From: Symsagittifera roscoffensis
Lineage: Eukaryota > Xenacoelomorpha > Acoela > Convolutidae
Direction: 5' to 3'
Length of the DNA stretch: 64,000 bases
Assembly (NCBI RefSeq): GCF_963678635.1
Contig: NC_087064.1
Location: forward strand, 50,637,346 to 50,701,345
In this document: positions 24,501-33,270 of the stretch, one piece after another
Layout of the letters: every line of letters starts with the position of its first letter
How positions within the stretch are numbered: the stretch's first letter is position 1
Notes under the pieces: generated by a model
The model's input: the letters and a program-made list of their open reading frames with translations, nothing else
Databases searched by the model: none
What the model was told of the DNA's origin: nothing
Made by a program: the position numbers and the translations under genes

Positions 24501-27500
24501 TGTTTGCTTTTGTTTCGTCATCCAGCCACGCAAGCCAGACACGACAGTTGTGTTAATATTGAACCGAACAAAACTGACATGCCAAAAACTAAAGATAACC
24601 CTGCGACTCGTGCTCGCAAATACGCGTCAGAATTTACCGTTTTTAAAGCGGACAAAGGGCTTTTAATGTGTACCGCATGCGAGAAATCGGTCAGCTCAGA
24701 CCAGAGAGGCCATGTTTTACAGCATTTGAAATCCACGATACACAAAGAAAACGAAAAATGGAGAACAACAAGTACACAGAGTTTTCTTCAGTTTGATTCT
24801 CCGGTGTCCTGTCAATATTCCGCAGACTTATGTGCTGCTCTGATTAGTGGAAATATTGCTTTCAACGCTATCAGTGACCCAGTTGTTAGGGCTTTCTTAG
24901 CAAAATACCACACTAAAGACAAAGTGCCCGACGAATCGACATTACGAAAAAATTACATGGAAAAAGTTTACATGGACAAACTGGGCCGATTAAGAAGAGT
25001 TTGTGCTGGGAAACTTATTTGGATAAGCATCGATGAAACAACAGACGTTCGTGATCGATATGTTGCAAATGTAATTGTTGGGATTCTGGACCCTGATTTC
25101 GATTACGACCCTTATATTTTGGATACCGTGTTTTTATCACAAAATTGAAAGAAAGTGGTATTACTGACTCTTCCGCTTTGGAAGTCCTTTGTGAAATACT
25201 CGAAGAAAATTTTTCACAGCTCGAGGGGCAGCTTTGTTGCATTACTTCAAACTACAAAATTCTATCACGTTCCATTAAAATTCTGCAGAGTCGTATGAGT
25301 TTGGAAGAATCGATCAGACACTTGACCGAGTTACAACAAAATTTGGTCCATGAAATTGGAAAACAAAAACTTTCTCAAATTTTGAAGAAGAACACGGGAC
25401 TAACAGAGATTATCCAAGTGGCAAGAAAATTGGAGTCCGGAACCCCTATTCCTGTTGATTACCGGGTTTCAACATGGAATGCAAAAGACTGTCTTGCTGC
25501 AAAAAAGATGCCACTTGAAAGCTGCGACGTCGAGAGATCTTTTTCAAAATACGCGGATGTTTTGTCTGATACACGACATTCATTGACTGAGACTTCTTTA
25601 AAGATGATTTTGTTTTGTTATAGTAACAAATCACTGTGAAACAATGAATTTTAATTAACTTTTTTGTAACTATTTTGATGCTTTTTCCTCAACTATTTAG
25701 TTAACTAAAAGCCGTTTTTATTTCAACTTTTATCCGGGGCCTGTATAACAATATATATATATGAAAAACTTATGTTTTTTTGTGAAATTAAAGTTGTATT
25801 CGGTCAAAAGAGCCATCTTTTAGAACATGGAACCTGGATTTATTTTTTGCTGCAAATATCGATCTCCATTTGTATTTTTGTATTTAAGATAACACCGGAT
25901 ACCGCAACAATCTCGCTTTTATTAGAAATGAAAATTAATCTTTAGCCGACTCTCATCCTGTGTGGTAGTAGACGCAGGTTGCTTTGAAGTTCAGAATTTC
26001 AAACAAAGTATGACCGAATACTAATATGAAGAAAGGAGTCGCAACTGAAAAAATATGCGCAATAAAATCAAACGAAAAAGATGCTTTGCAAATGTTTCAA
26101 TATGATTTATTGAACTACCTCAATTAATTGTTTAAATCCGCTATTTAATGAAGTTTAAATAAAAACATTTTGATTTTGAGTCTGTCGTTTCAATCATGCT
26201 GCTCATTTTTCGAACTAAAATTCGATTATGAATATTTTCAAGACAAACAGATCGCGCTTGATGATCGAAAAATCGAAATTGAAGAGTGTTTAAATTTTTT
26301 AAGAAAATTAAGTTATCTCACTTGCGGGCCAATTTTGCGCTTTTTAACAACGCCTGTCATTTTGTTCTTAGTTAACCTGCTCTGAAATAAAAGAATTCTC
26401 TGATTCAAAGCACCGCGATGATTAATTTATTGAACAATTGTTTTCTAACAAATACATAGCAAAATTTAAAGGACGTTGAACTCGCAGGAAAACTGTTAAG
26501 CAATAGGTGTGTCAGAACATATTAATTATGTCACTAATGCGGAAATTGACGTAATAAAAAATCCCTGTGAAATAGAAAAAAATTCACCTGTATAAAAAGC
26601 TGAATAAATTTCTTGAATTACAATAACAAAAAGCGGATGTTTGATATTTCACAACACGCAAATGCAAAAGTTATGTTTTATGGTTGGTTGGTATGAAAAA
26701 ATTGTGACGTAATAGTGGTTTTCAGGGGAAATTTCCGTGAGCAATTCAAGTTTGCTGGACTATGAGAAAGTTCAGAAGATCACAGTGCACGTTCAGGCCA
26801 CTGCCCAAGTAGATGACGGAAGCCAAGGCGTGAAGAAGATCGTCGGCTATTCGACCGTGGTCGTGACTTTGGGCAACTTGAACGACAATGAGCCCTATTT
26901 TGTGTCTGACCATAATCACAGTACGATCGCGGAGGGTGATTACTCGCCTCAGAACCCACTGGCTGTTGGGGATGTGAGTTTAATTGATTTCATAATTTGG
27001 TTATTTAATTATGAACCAAACAGTAATAGGACATGTCTGCCTCGTCTGCTGCACGGAAGCTTTTCAAGCAATTCTTTGCCCTGCATGTTATGTGAACGTC
27101 TGTTTTAACCTTTTTTCAAAAAAGTATCGTCTTTGTGTTATTTTTTGGTCTAACGCCTTTTTCTGGTTGAGCGAGTCTAAGTTCGCAACTACTTTGTGTA
27201 AAATTCTGAAAGCTATTGGGATACTTAAAGGTGCATGTTTTTCATCATGGTGATTGACTTCGTTTGGCTGGGAAGTTTAACGACAGCTCCACAAATACCG
27301 TATCGGATGTCTATGTGCTTTCCATATGTTATGTAAGGCGTTTAAACCTAGATATCTCGGACGTTCTATGTACCAACTAAACAGTGAGTGTCTTGCTTTT
27401 GTGGATATACTAAAGACTGACGTAGCTGAACAAACAGTATTTCAGAGGCAAGTATCTGAAGTAAGCTACACATGGTCGCCAAGGTGGCAATAAAGAGTCT

Positions 27501-30500
27501 TCCTGAATGGGGCCAGTAGTCTAGACTAGACTTGCAATACTTTGAATTTTTGTACCAAAACCCATCATCTATGGTAGCCGCGTATGGACTATTTTCAATT
27601 ACATCACAAAACATGCTCTAGAATAGTAGGCTGTGTAAGTTTTTGCGTTACTTCACGGAGATTTTTGCCATTTTTGGCCTAATTTTTTTCATGTATCGTT
27701 CTGATGTTCCAGCTTTTCCTTGAAATTTTTCTGGATTGAAGACGAAGTTTAACTATATAAATTTTTGATATAATGCGAAGATGGTGTGGTGAAATCCGCG
27801 GAGACAAAAAATGCTTCATGAGCCTTCCCGTACGTTTTGATGAAGTGTCAACGAACGAACAAAGTGAGGACAATTATTGTGGTCTTGTTTTTGATTCAAT
27901 TTTTTCAGAAACAAACTTTAAACGTTGTCAATTCCAAATACTTAGCGTAAAAGCCATACTTTTTGTTACGCCTAGTTTAATGTACACGCACGTTATATGA
28001 CAGTACGACAACAATACGACAACTCGTTTATTGGATATGTTACATGCAATTTTAAAAAATATATAAGAAGCTCTTCAATTTCGGTTACAACTAACTGAGT
28101 TCAATTTGTGTATTATAAATCCTAATATTTTTCTAAAAACGGCTTGGGAGCTTGAAAAAAATTTTGAGAGCTGTATTTGTGCTGAACTGCGTATTTTTGA
28201 AAATTGCTTACAAACATAAAAAAGGCCTGCAACGCGGAAATATTGGAAAAAAAAAAGTTTTTTTTTTTACTTTATACGTCCCCATGTCTTATTCGCTTAT
28301 TCGTTGTAAGTTGAGTGTTTTTTTTTAGCCAATTTTAAATTTTTTTCGAGCCATTTTTGACAATTTCAATGAAGGTCAATGTGTTCAAATGTGTTCATTG
28401 ACGCTTTTACAACTGTCTATTGGCTATGTCATCTCAAAATAGTTTGTGTTTCAGATGCAAGTCAGAGACGAAGACGAACGAAGCGATAGACTGGTGCTCT
28501 CAGTCGTCTCAATCGAACCCCCCACCAACCCACCGGTGTTCCAGTTCATCAACCAGATGCTAGTGGCGGTGGGGAAGCTGGACAGAGAGAAGGTGCCAGA
28601 GTATAGAGTGACAGTGAGAGTGACGGACTCGGGTGGCGAGGTGACTCACTGGAGCCAGAAGGTGCTCACTATAACTGTCAGTGACAAAAACGACAATCCA
28701 GCCATATTCTCCAACTTCCCTACGCCTGTGTATATCGCAGAAGGTAAATGTCCGGCCAGCAGTCAGTTAGCAGATCACTGTTTTGGAAAAGAAACCAAAT
28801 CAATCATCCAGATTAATATTTTGGAAAAAAAAACAAAATAAAATTAAGCTTGTATAACTGAAATGATTGTAAAAACTGACATGCTTGTAGGCTGAAGAGT
28901 CGGTTTTTCCAGTTTTCAAAAAAAATCGATTTAGTGCTTTTGAATTCTAAGTGCATCTTTACTGGCTAGTAATTTCAAATTATTTGGTTCTTTGTAGACA
29001 CTGAGCCTGGAACTGTGATTGGATCATACGTAGCTGAAGATGATGACGCAGTGTCCAATGTAACATACAGTCTGGTCAACAGTCGATCAGCAGACGGATC
29101 CACCTCGACCTTCATCTTCAAACAGAACGGAGACCTCATTCTGAACGAGTAAGAGTTCACGCCACATTCTAATAAACAGGGCACATGATGAGTCACGGAC
29201 TTGTTGGCATTGACATGTGGCAAACTTTGTGCATGTCAAAGGTGCATGTGTAAATGGCTTCGAAATGGCCGAGAAAGTCTGTAGACCTATAGTCTAAATT
29301 GCTAAAATTTTCAAAAAACTAAAATCATTCTTGTTGTTGGGGCGCATTTTGAATTATCCTGAAGTTTTATAATCCTTATTAAATTATCATGGATGTCATC
29401 ATGCAAAATATTCGATCAAAAAAAGTCACACATTCTCATATACTCCAATGTAAAACTATAAACAGTGCGCCATTCCTGCCTAAAATGCCATATTTTTCTA
29501 TACCCATCGTAGCAATATCTTGGATTGTTTTAGCGCGCTCAATTATGAGAAACAATCCGAATACGTTCTCAAGCTGCGCGCCTTTGACGGACAATTCACG
29601 AACGAACGAGAACTCACTGTCAAAGTCGAAGACGTAAATGACAACAAGCCAGAGTTTGACGAAGACCTCTATGAAGTTCAAATAGACAGTGGAATACCTG
29701 TAAACAGTCCATTCATCACTGTTCAGGCGACCGACAAAGATTCCAAGAAGTTCGGTCAAATAATATACAAATTGATACTCGATGATTGGGAGACTTTTAA
29801 AATCAACGAAACGTCAGGTGCAATTTGTTCTAAGAAAAGTTTGACTCAAATACGTGACAATCAACTGACATCAGTGACAATCGAAGCGCAAGACGGAGGT
29901 AGTCCTCCCTTGAAAGAGACTGTCAGAGTTGCTATCAAGGTCATCGCAAATCGACAAGCGGATGAGTCGCCAGTGATCTTACCCATAGACACAGTGTCAG
30001 TGCCCGAGAACAAGAAAGTGAACTCTGGTATTTTCCGAGTCAGTGCTCACTTCCCCGACGGGTCAAGAAGCTCTTATATCAAGTACCAATTAGTCTCGGG
30101 AAACGAAGATTCGACCTTCAAGCTGGCCCTTGAAGCGGAGGGAAATAACTACGGGGCTCTTTTGATGCTTGCGAAGGAGCTGGATCGAGAAACGAAGGCC
30201 AAGTACGAGCTAAGAGTTCTCGCGTACGACGAGAGAAGACCCAGTCTTAACAGTACTGCCAGTTTTCTTGTTGCAGTCGGAGATGTAAACGACATCGAGC
30301 CGACGTTCATAGGACTGCCGTACAGAGCCAATGTTTCAATAAATTCAACTGTCGGCAAAGCGGTCATAAGAGTTCACGCTGAAGACGGCGACGAAGGCGT
30401 GAACTCTCTTATAACGTACAAAATTGTTTCCGGTGATCCAAATAATTACTTTAAAATTGACCCTGAAACCGGTTGGATTGAACTGTACCAGGTTCTTCCT

Positions 30501-32696
30501 TTCAATGTCAAAGATGAAATTAAACTAACAGTTAGTGCCAGTGATCCAGTGTTCACGACGAAAGCGAATATCTATCTTACGATTCTGAACCAGAATGCTA
30601 ACGCTCCGGTTTTCCCAATGAATGTGTTCAATTTCCACAAACAAGAAGGAGCCGAAGATCTTTATGCGTTCAGATTAACGGCTCTCAGTGGTCGCCAGGA
30701 ACATCTTGATGGAATAGAGTACGACATTGTAGATTCTGAGGTACAAAATGTGTTCGAAATTGACAAATACAATGGAGACGTATTCTTTATTTCATCTCCC
30801 GATTACGAAGCGGCACCTGATGGTGGCTACACTTTCCACATTCGAGCTAAGAACTCAATCGGTCAGTCTGACATCGCAGTAGTAAATATGATAATCCAGA
30901 GTGTGGATGAATTTCCGCCTTATTTCGAAGACACTCCCTATAAGTTCACGGTCAATGCAGATGCGGAAACGTGGACAAAGGTCGGAGAAGTTCACGCATT
31001 TGACAATGACAGGGGACCTGATGGAATTGTCAAGTACCGATTCACAAAGAAGTATCCAAACTTCAAAATCAATGAAAGATCTGGCGAGATTTTCATCAAT
31101 GAAAGCTTGGAGGATAACAGAAACTGGCTTCCGGAAAATACGCAGTCTGATTCGGGATTAATTTCTATGACCCCACTGCTCGTTGAAGCATCTTCTGGAA
31201 AGGCGAATTCACTTCACAAAATTGAAGCGGTAGAAATAGTTGTTGACGTCGCCTGTTGTGCAGGACTTGTCGCTCCCGCCAAGTCAAGCGAAAAAAGCCC
31301 AGTTAGCGGAGTGATTTTGGCAGTCATTCTTGTGGCTATCGTTGTGGGTCTCGTCGTCGGCGGAATTGCTGTGCTTGCATGTGTGTTCCATAGAACTAAG
31401 AATGTCGGCGCTCACCCGCCGTCAGTTTCCGGATCTCCGACTCATGCAGAGTCTTATCAAAACGGATTCATGAGCGTACGTGAAGGCATTTCTCCGGCGC
31501 ATTCGACTCCCAGTCGCAATTCAAGCATGCATATTTACCCGAACACACTCACAATGCCGAACGGGGGATTAATCGGGTTTCCTCAGCACTCACAGCGATC
31601 AGCTGCTTCGAGTGGTCGGGGCTCAGCTATGAACGACGCTGACTCAGAAATCAAAAGAATCAACGACAGGAACTACCTTTTGAACGCAAAGACGCCTGAC
31701 TTTTTAGCATACCAGAAAGATTCCGGCTTCAACGATATGCAAGATAACGTGTCGGTTGACAGCGTCGCGCAGAACATTGCCGAAGTTATTTTCGGTGAAG
31801 AAGACCAACACGTGTACGCAAGTGCAAGTATCGAAAGCGTTCATCCGTTTGCCGAGGATATCGGCCGAACAGGAATGAGTAGTCTCATCTACTCGAAACT
31901 CCAAGAAATAGGAGCAGATCAGTTTGATCCTCATAAAGGCTTCCAAGGAAGCTTCAATTCACTTGTGGGCCACGATTTGCACGAAAACTACAACTGGGAT
32001 CATTTATTGAACTGGAACCCGCAATATCACCAACTTGCCCAAGTGTTTGCGGACATTGCCAAGTTGAAAGATGACGGCGAGGGATCCCCTGGTGCACTAC
32101 CGGAGCCATCGCCTCATCTCTTTGCAAATGGAAACATCGCCAATCAACCTGTAAGCTACACTCTGACGCAACAGAACCAGCAGCCAATCATGTCACCAGG
32201 CTCTAAAAAGAACTCACACCCTCCGTTTTTGACAACCATGGTGCAACCGGGAAGCCAAGCGGTGCACCCAGTGGCCGCTTATCGTCAACCCAACGCAGGA
32301 ATCGTCATTGGGCACCCGACAAGTAGAGCAGGATACCCTATGCCACCCACCTCTCTGGGTCGCTCGAGCAACGGAAGTGCAGTTTTGAACAATATCCCGA
32401 CATCATATGTGAATAGCAATATGAACGCTTCCACGTCTATAGCTTTAACTCAGAAACACCCATCACAAGGGTTCAATCAAGGACAAAACATGCAGCAAAG
32501 AAACCATAAACTGAGCAATGGGAGTCTAACAGGAAGCACGACCAGTAGTAACGGGAGCACTAAGCTACCAGCCAATCATAAATCTTTATCTAAACAACAT
32601 CACCTGGCTATGGGTGTGAACGGAGCTGTTGCAGGCAATCAACGAGGTCGAAACGGAAACAACTCTAGACCCTACATCCGAGAAGAGCAGGTGTGA
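6442..32696 (+). CDS. dachsous: Dachsous-like giant cadherin, 3' part of gene (nine exons, 5' partial)
   Basis: Single-pass adhesion receptor. Dachsous is the heterophilic partner of the giant cadherin Fat in planar cell polarity and Hippo-linked growth control. Nine exons with consensus GT-AG borders join in phase at all eight junctions to give 1,629 residues, open at the N-terminus. Seen: about ten complete cadherin (EC) repeats plus a partial one, with DxNDN linkers such as DINDN, LNDN, KNDN and DVNDN and LDYE or LDRE motifs; a 26-residue transmembrane helix (about residues 1169-1194); and a 435-residue tail. There are no EGF or laminin-G modules before the membrane, which argues against Fat and Flamingo. 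The tail motif at about residues 1395-1423 (YNWDHLLNW ... FADIAKLKDD) is the kind found in Dachsous tails. The start codon and signal peptide lie upstream of the window. Confidence 0.9.
6746..6759 (+). repeat. Poly-G run (G14)
   Basis: Fourteen consecutive G on the sense strand, 147 bases downstream of exon A in the intron. Confidence 0.95.
7303..7317 (+). repeat. Poly-G run (G15, preceded by G5T)
   Basis: Fifteen G after GGGGGT on the sense strand, in the same intron as the run at 6746. Confidence 0.95.
7890..8150 (+). repeat. Diverged dispersed repeat, copy 1
   Basis: Shares an ordered series of matches with 9780-10030. Both have a segment starting TGTTCCGA followed by an AAAATGG(G)GA segment and a T-rich stretch. 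About 100 bases later both have a CCTTTCAGTCGT block followed by CGAACGAC. Same orientation. No coding signature; probably an old non-autonomous transposon. Confidence 0.5.
8454..8716 (+). CDS. dachsous: Cadherin exon B
   Basis: Acceptor TTTGCAG ends at 8453 and donor GTAAGT starts at 8717. Phase 0 in, two bases out. It completes one repeat with the calcium-binding linker VNVRDINDNRP, then begins the next, which contains VVATDPDKD and a FNIDQFTGIVTLF strand. The split AAG codon is completed by the exon 10.4 kb downstream, which starts PLDYEQ, as expected after the G-x-I-x-x-x strand of a cadherin repeat. Confidence 0.9.
8931..9110 (+). repeat. tRNA-like SINE or tRNA pseudogene
   Basis: 8931-9002 resembles a tRNA. 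A perfect RNA polymerase III A box (TGGCTGAGTGG, 8938-8948) lies about 43 bases before a B-box-like AGATCGAATCC (8981-8991), with a CAT anticodon in a TTCATAA loop between them. The anticodon, T and acceptor stems pair poorly, so it is not a functional tRNA-Met. An AT-rich body follows, with a CTGCG-AAG-CGCAG hairpin near 9090 and a T5 tract near 9105. A tRNA-derived SINE in the intron is the best reading; its ends are approximate. Confidence 0.5.
9780..10030 (+). repeat. Diverged dispersed repeat, copy 2
   Basis: The partner of 7890-8150, with the same order of conserved blocks and many substitutions and indels. Short open frames over both copies are incidental. Confidence 0.5.
12290..12442. 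repeat. Two-copy tandem repeat (about 75 bp units)
   Basis: Two adjacent imperfect copies share the order T-rich start, GATTGTTT or AATTGTTT, a TAATTTAAAA or TGATTTAAAA block, TGTTAACTTTTG, and a GATCTTCTTTTT end. AT-rich and non-coding. Confidence 0.7.
17075..17085 (+). repeat. Poly-G run (G11)
   Basis: Eleven G on the sense strand inside the large intron. Confidence 0.95.
17540..17800. other. GC-richer intronic island
   Basis: Mixed-composition block within AT-rich intron. G tracts alternate with AATTA/TAATT cores, and a TTAGTGTTGACTAATAGCC segment is present. It resembles the islands near 2640, 20170 and 21930. Possible regulatory DNA by composition only; no direct evidence. Confidence 0.25.
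19150..19386 (+). CDS. dachsous: Cadherin exon C
   Basis: Acceptor TTTCAG ends at 19149 and donor GTATGT begins at 19387. It carries PLDYEQVKECRLNVSGTDEGG, the linker VVGLNDNPPIF, and the N-terminal half of the next repeat ending DDADEDDTSVF. It begins with one base and ends with two bases of split codons, matching both neighbours. Confidence 0.9.
19567..19709 (+). CDS. dachsous: Cadherin exon D
   Basis: Follows a short 180-base intron (acceptor TTTAG ending at 19566; donor GTAAAT at 19710). It encodes FVDDSSAVNFYLQ through SLTATG, the C-terminal half of a poorly conserved repeat. Instead of the usual D-x-NDN calcium linker, the chain runs on as VDITIGPTQPERL in the next exon, so this repeat boundary probably lacks bound calcium. 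Confidence 0.85.
20170..20470. other. GC-richer intronic island
   Basis: Complex sequence with CCAATTTAAGG, CCCAATTAAG and GGTGGGGTAAGGGGG segments, distinct from the surrounding A/T runs. Candidate conserved non-coding DNA by inference only. Confidence 0.25.
21930..22240. other. GC-richer intronic island
   Basis: Contains TTTTAATTAAGTCC, GGGGGTAATTG and repeated short ACCCGA/CCGGGTT segments. No open frame. Candidate regulatory DNA by inference only. Confidence 0.25.
23693..23932 (+). CDS. dachsous: Cadherin exon E
   Basis: Acceptor TGTTCAG ends at 23692 and donor GTCAGT starts at 23933. It encodes LVDITIGPTQPERLTFSRASY and then the start of a repeat with QIDEGSPSGTRVVQVTA and KIDESS. The split GGG codon is completed by the exon at 26726. 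The intron after it carries the hAT insertion. Confidence 0.88.
24269..24276. repeat. hAT target-site duplication, left (TATAACAA)
   Basis: TATAACAA sits directly outside the left inverted repeat and is repeated exactly at 25744-25751. Eight bases is the standard hAT duplication length. Confidence 0.92.
24277..24289. repeat. hAT terminal inverted repeat, left
   Basis: CAGGCCCCGGATA, a perfect 13-bp match to the reverse complement of 25731-25743. Similarity continues imperfectly for about another dozen bases inward. Confidence 0.95.
24579..25148 (+). pseudogene. hAT transposase, N-terminal part with BED-type zinc finger
   Basis: 189 residues from an ATG (MPKTKDN) to TGA. A BED-type finger is visible as CTAC followed by HVLQHLKSTIH (two Cys, two His), the DNA-binding end of many hAT transposases and of CGG-repeat-binding-protein relatives. 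Further on, WISIDETTDVRDRY fits the first catalytic Asp region of the RNase H-like core. The frame stops just after VFLSQN, where the rest of the catalytic core should follow. The C-terminal part resumes at once in another frame, so an internal deletion with frameshift is the likely cause. The total left (about 350 residues) is well short of a full hAT transposase (about 600-700). Confidence 0.85.
25145..25639 (+). pseudogene. hAT transposase, C-terminal dimerisation part
   Basis: About 164 codons in a different frame from the upstream segment, overlapping its stop. The end reads CDVERSFSKYADVLSDTRH followed by SLTETSLKMIL, the signature of the hAT C-terminal dimerisation domain (VERSFS, R-x-x-LT-x-x). 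The start at 25145 is not a true initiation site; it is where the frame opens. The middle of the catalytic core is missing. Confidence 0.85.
25731..25743. repeat. hAT terminal inverted repeat, right
   Basis: TATCCGGGGCCTG, an exact reverse complement of the left end, followed immediately by the duplicated TATAACAA. Confidence 0.95.
25744..25751. repeat. hAT target-site duplication, right (TATAACAA)
   Basis: Identical to 24269-24276 and abutting the right inverted repeat. Confidence 0.92.
25752..26725. other. Remainder of cadherin intron
   Basis: AT-rich intron sequence beginning with a short TA repeat. No gene recognised. It ends in acceptor TTTTCAG. Confidence 0.7.
26726..26973 (+). CDS. 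dachsous: Cadherin exon F
   Basis: Acceptor TTTTCAG ends at 26725 and donor GTGAGT starts at 26974. It encodes GEISVSNSSLLDYEKVQKI (the GxI and LDYE segment), the calcium linker LGNLNDNEPYF, and the first strand of the next repeat ending PLAVGD in phase 0. Confidence 0.88.
26974..28454. other. Cadherin intron (1.5 kb)
   Basis: AT-rich, donor GTGAGT, acceptor GTTTCAG. Frames on both strands (for example minus 27366-27614) carry no recognisable domain. Confidence 0.7.
28455..28743 (+). CDS. dachsous: Cadherin exon G
   Basis: Acceptor GTTTCAG ends at 28454 and donor GTAAAT begins at 28744. It encodes MQVRDEDERSDRLVLSVV, KLDREKVPEYRVTVRVTDSGG, and the linker VSDKNDNPAIF, then PVYIAE of the next repeat. 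It enters in phase 0 and leaves one base over. Confidence 0.9.
28998..29148 (+). CDS. dachsous: Cadherin exon H
   Basis: Acceptor TTTGTAG ends at 28997 and donor GTAAGA begins at 29149. It encodes DTEPGTVIGSYVAEDDDAV through FKQNGDLILNE, the N-terminal half of a repeat. Its flanking introns are short (254 and 385 bases). Confidence 0.9.
29534..32696 (+). CDS. dachsous: Cadherin last exon: membrane-proximal EC repeats, TM helix, cytoplasmic tail
   Basis: Acceptor TTTTAG ends at 29533; TGA stop at 32694-32696. One uninterrupted 3.16-kb exon encodes ALNYEKQSEYVLKLRAFDG with the linker VEDVNDNKP, about five further cadherin repeats, a transmembrane helix at 31311-31388 followed by HRTKN, and the cytoplasmic domain. 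Calcium linkers weaken toward the membrane: VGDVNDIEP is near-canonical, but IANRQADESP, LNQNANAP and QSVDEFPPYF are not. The tail has the conserved motif at about 31989-32075 (YNWDHLLNW, FADIAKLKDD) and ends in a low-complexity Ser/Asn/Gln-rich region closing with PYIREEQV. Open frames on the opposite strand here are shadows. Confidence 0.93.
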
Positions 32697-32968
32697 TGTG
32701 ATGAAGGCCTAGATTGAACTCAACTCCTCTGACAACCAACCACTAATTATGTAGAGATCATCCATTGTTAGTAATGAAAACAGTGCTTATTTATAACTTG
32801 TTGTTTAACTCGATGTGCAGTTTTTACTTTAAATCGAAAATTAGACATTCTCTCATCTTCCTTATTTTCGTATTGATAAATTTTTGTTCCAAATTTAAAA
32901 CTTTTGCTTCAAATCAGTTTTGCCTCCACGTTGAAAGAGTCTAGGTTGAAAAGTTTTTGAATGCTGAG

Positions 32969-33182
32969 AAAGGAAGTGAAAGGCTCTCAGGTTATCAGAC
33001 TTGATTGGTTTTTGAATTCCAAAAAAAATGATGTAAATGTCAAGAAAAACAAAAAAATATGCAAGCGTCAAGAAAAAAAATAAGAAAAGGAAGTGAAAGA
33101 CTCTCAGGTTATCAGACTTGGTTGGTTATTCTAAAAAATTCCAAAAAAAATCAAAGAAGGGATGTAAGTGTCAAGAAAAACC
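32969..33182 (+). repeat. Direct repeat in 3' flank
   Basis: Two copies (about 32969-33050 and 33086-33182) share AAAGGAAGTGAAAG, CTCTCAGGTTATCAGACTTG, ATTCCAAAAAAAAT, and GATGTAA(A/G)TGTCAAGAAAAAC, with small indels. A third partial GCAAGCGTCAAGAAAAA lies between them. Confidence 0.8.
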
Positions 33183-33263
33183 AAATTAATTTATCGACTG
33201 ATTTGGGAAAGAATGGGTAAAGTTCAGTCACTCATCGTGACCATGAGCTACACTGTTAATTTG

Positions 33264-33269
33264 AATAAA
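33264..33269 (+). terminator. Candidate polyadenylation signal AATAAA
   Basis: The first canonical AATAAA downstream of the cadherin stop. An A-rich tract follows at once. Hexamers are frequent in AT-rich DNA, so this is only a candidate. Confidence 0.35.
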
Positions 33270-33270
33270 C

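Larger units (their letters stand above)
24277..25743 (+). mobile_element. hAT-superfamily DNA transposon, internally deleted (1,467 bp)
   Basis: Ends CAGGCCCCGGATA (24277-24289) and its exact reverse complement (25731-25743) are flanked by the 8-bp direct repeat TATAACAA. Both subterminal regions carry TAGTTAACTAA-type motifs. The interior encodes the two ends of a hAT transposase without its middle, so the copy is probably non-autonomous. It lies in a cadherin intron in sense orientation, and the flanking exons still splice in phase. Perfect ends and duplication suggest a recent insertion. Confidence 0.93.
32697..33270 (+). other. Probable 3' untranslated region of the cadherin gene
   Basis: Follows the TGA stop. 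The first AATAAA is at 33264-33269, about 570 bases after the stop, with another at about 33436. The actual cleavage site cannot be seen. It contains a direct repeat at 32969-33182. Confidence 0.45.

Noticed and set aside
30149-30367. Antisense frames inside the last cadherin exon
   Set aside because: Shadows of a strongly supported coding exon.
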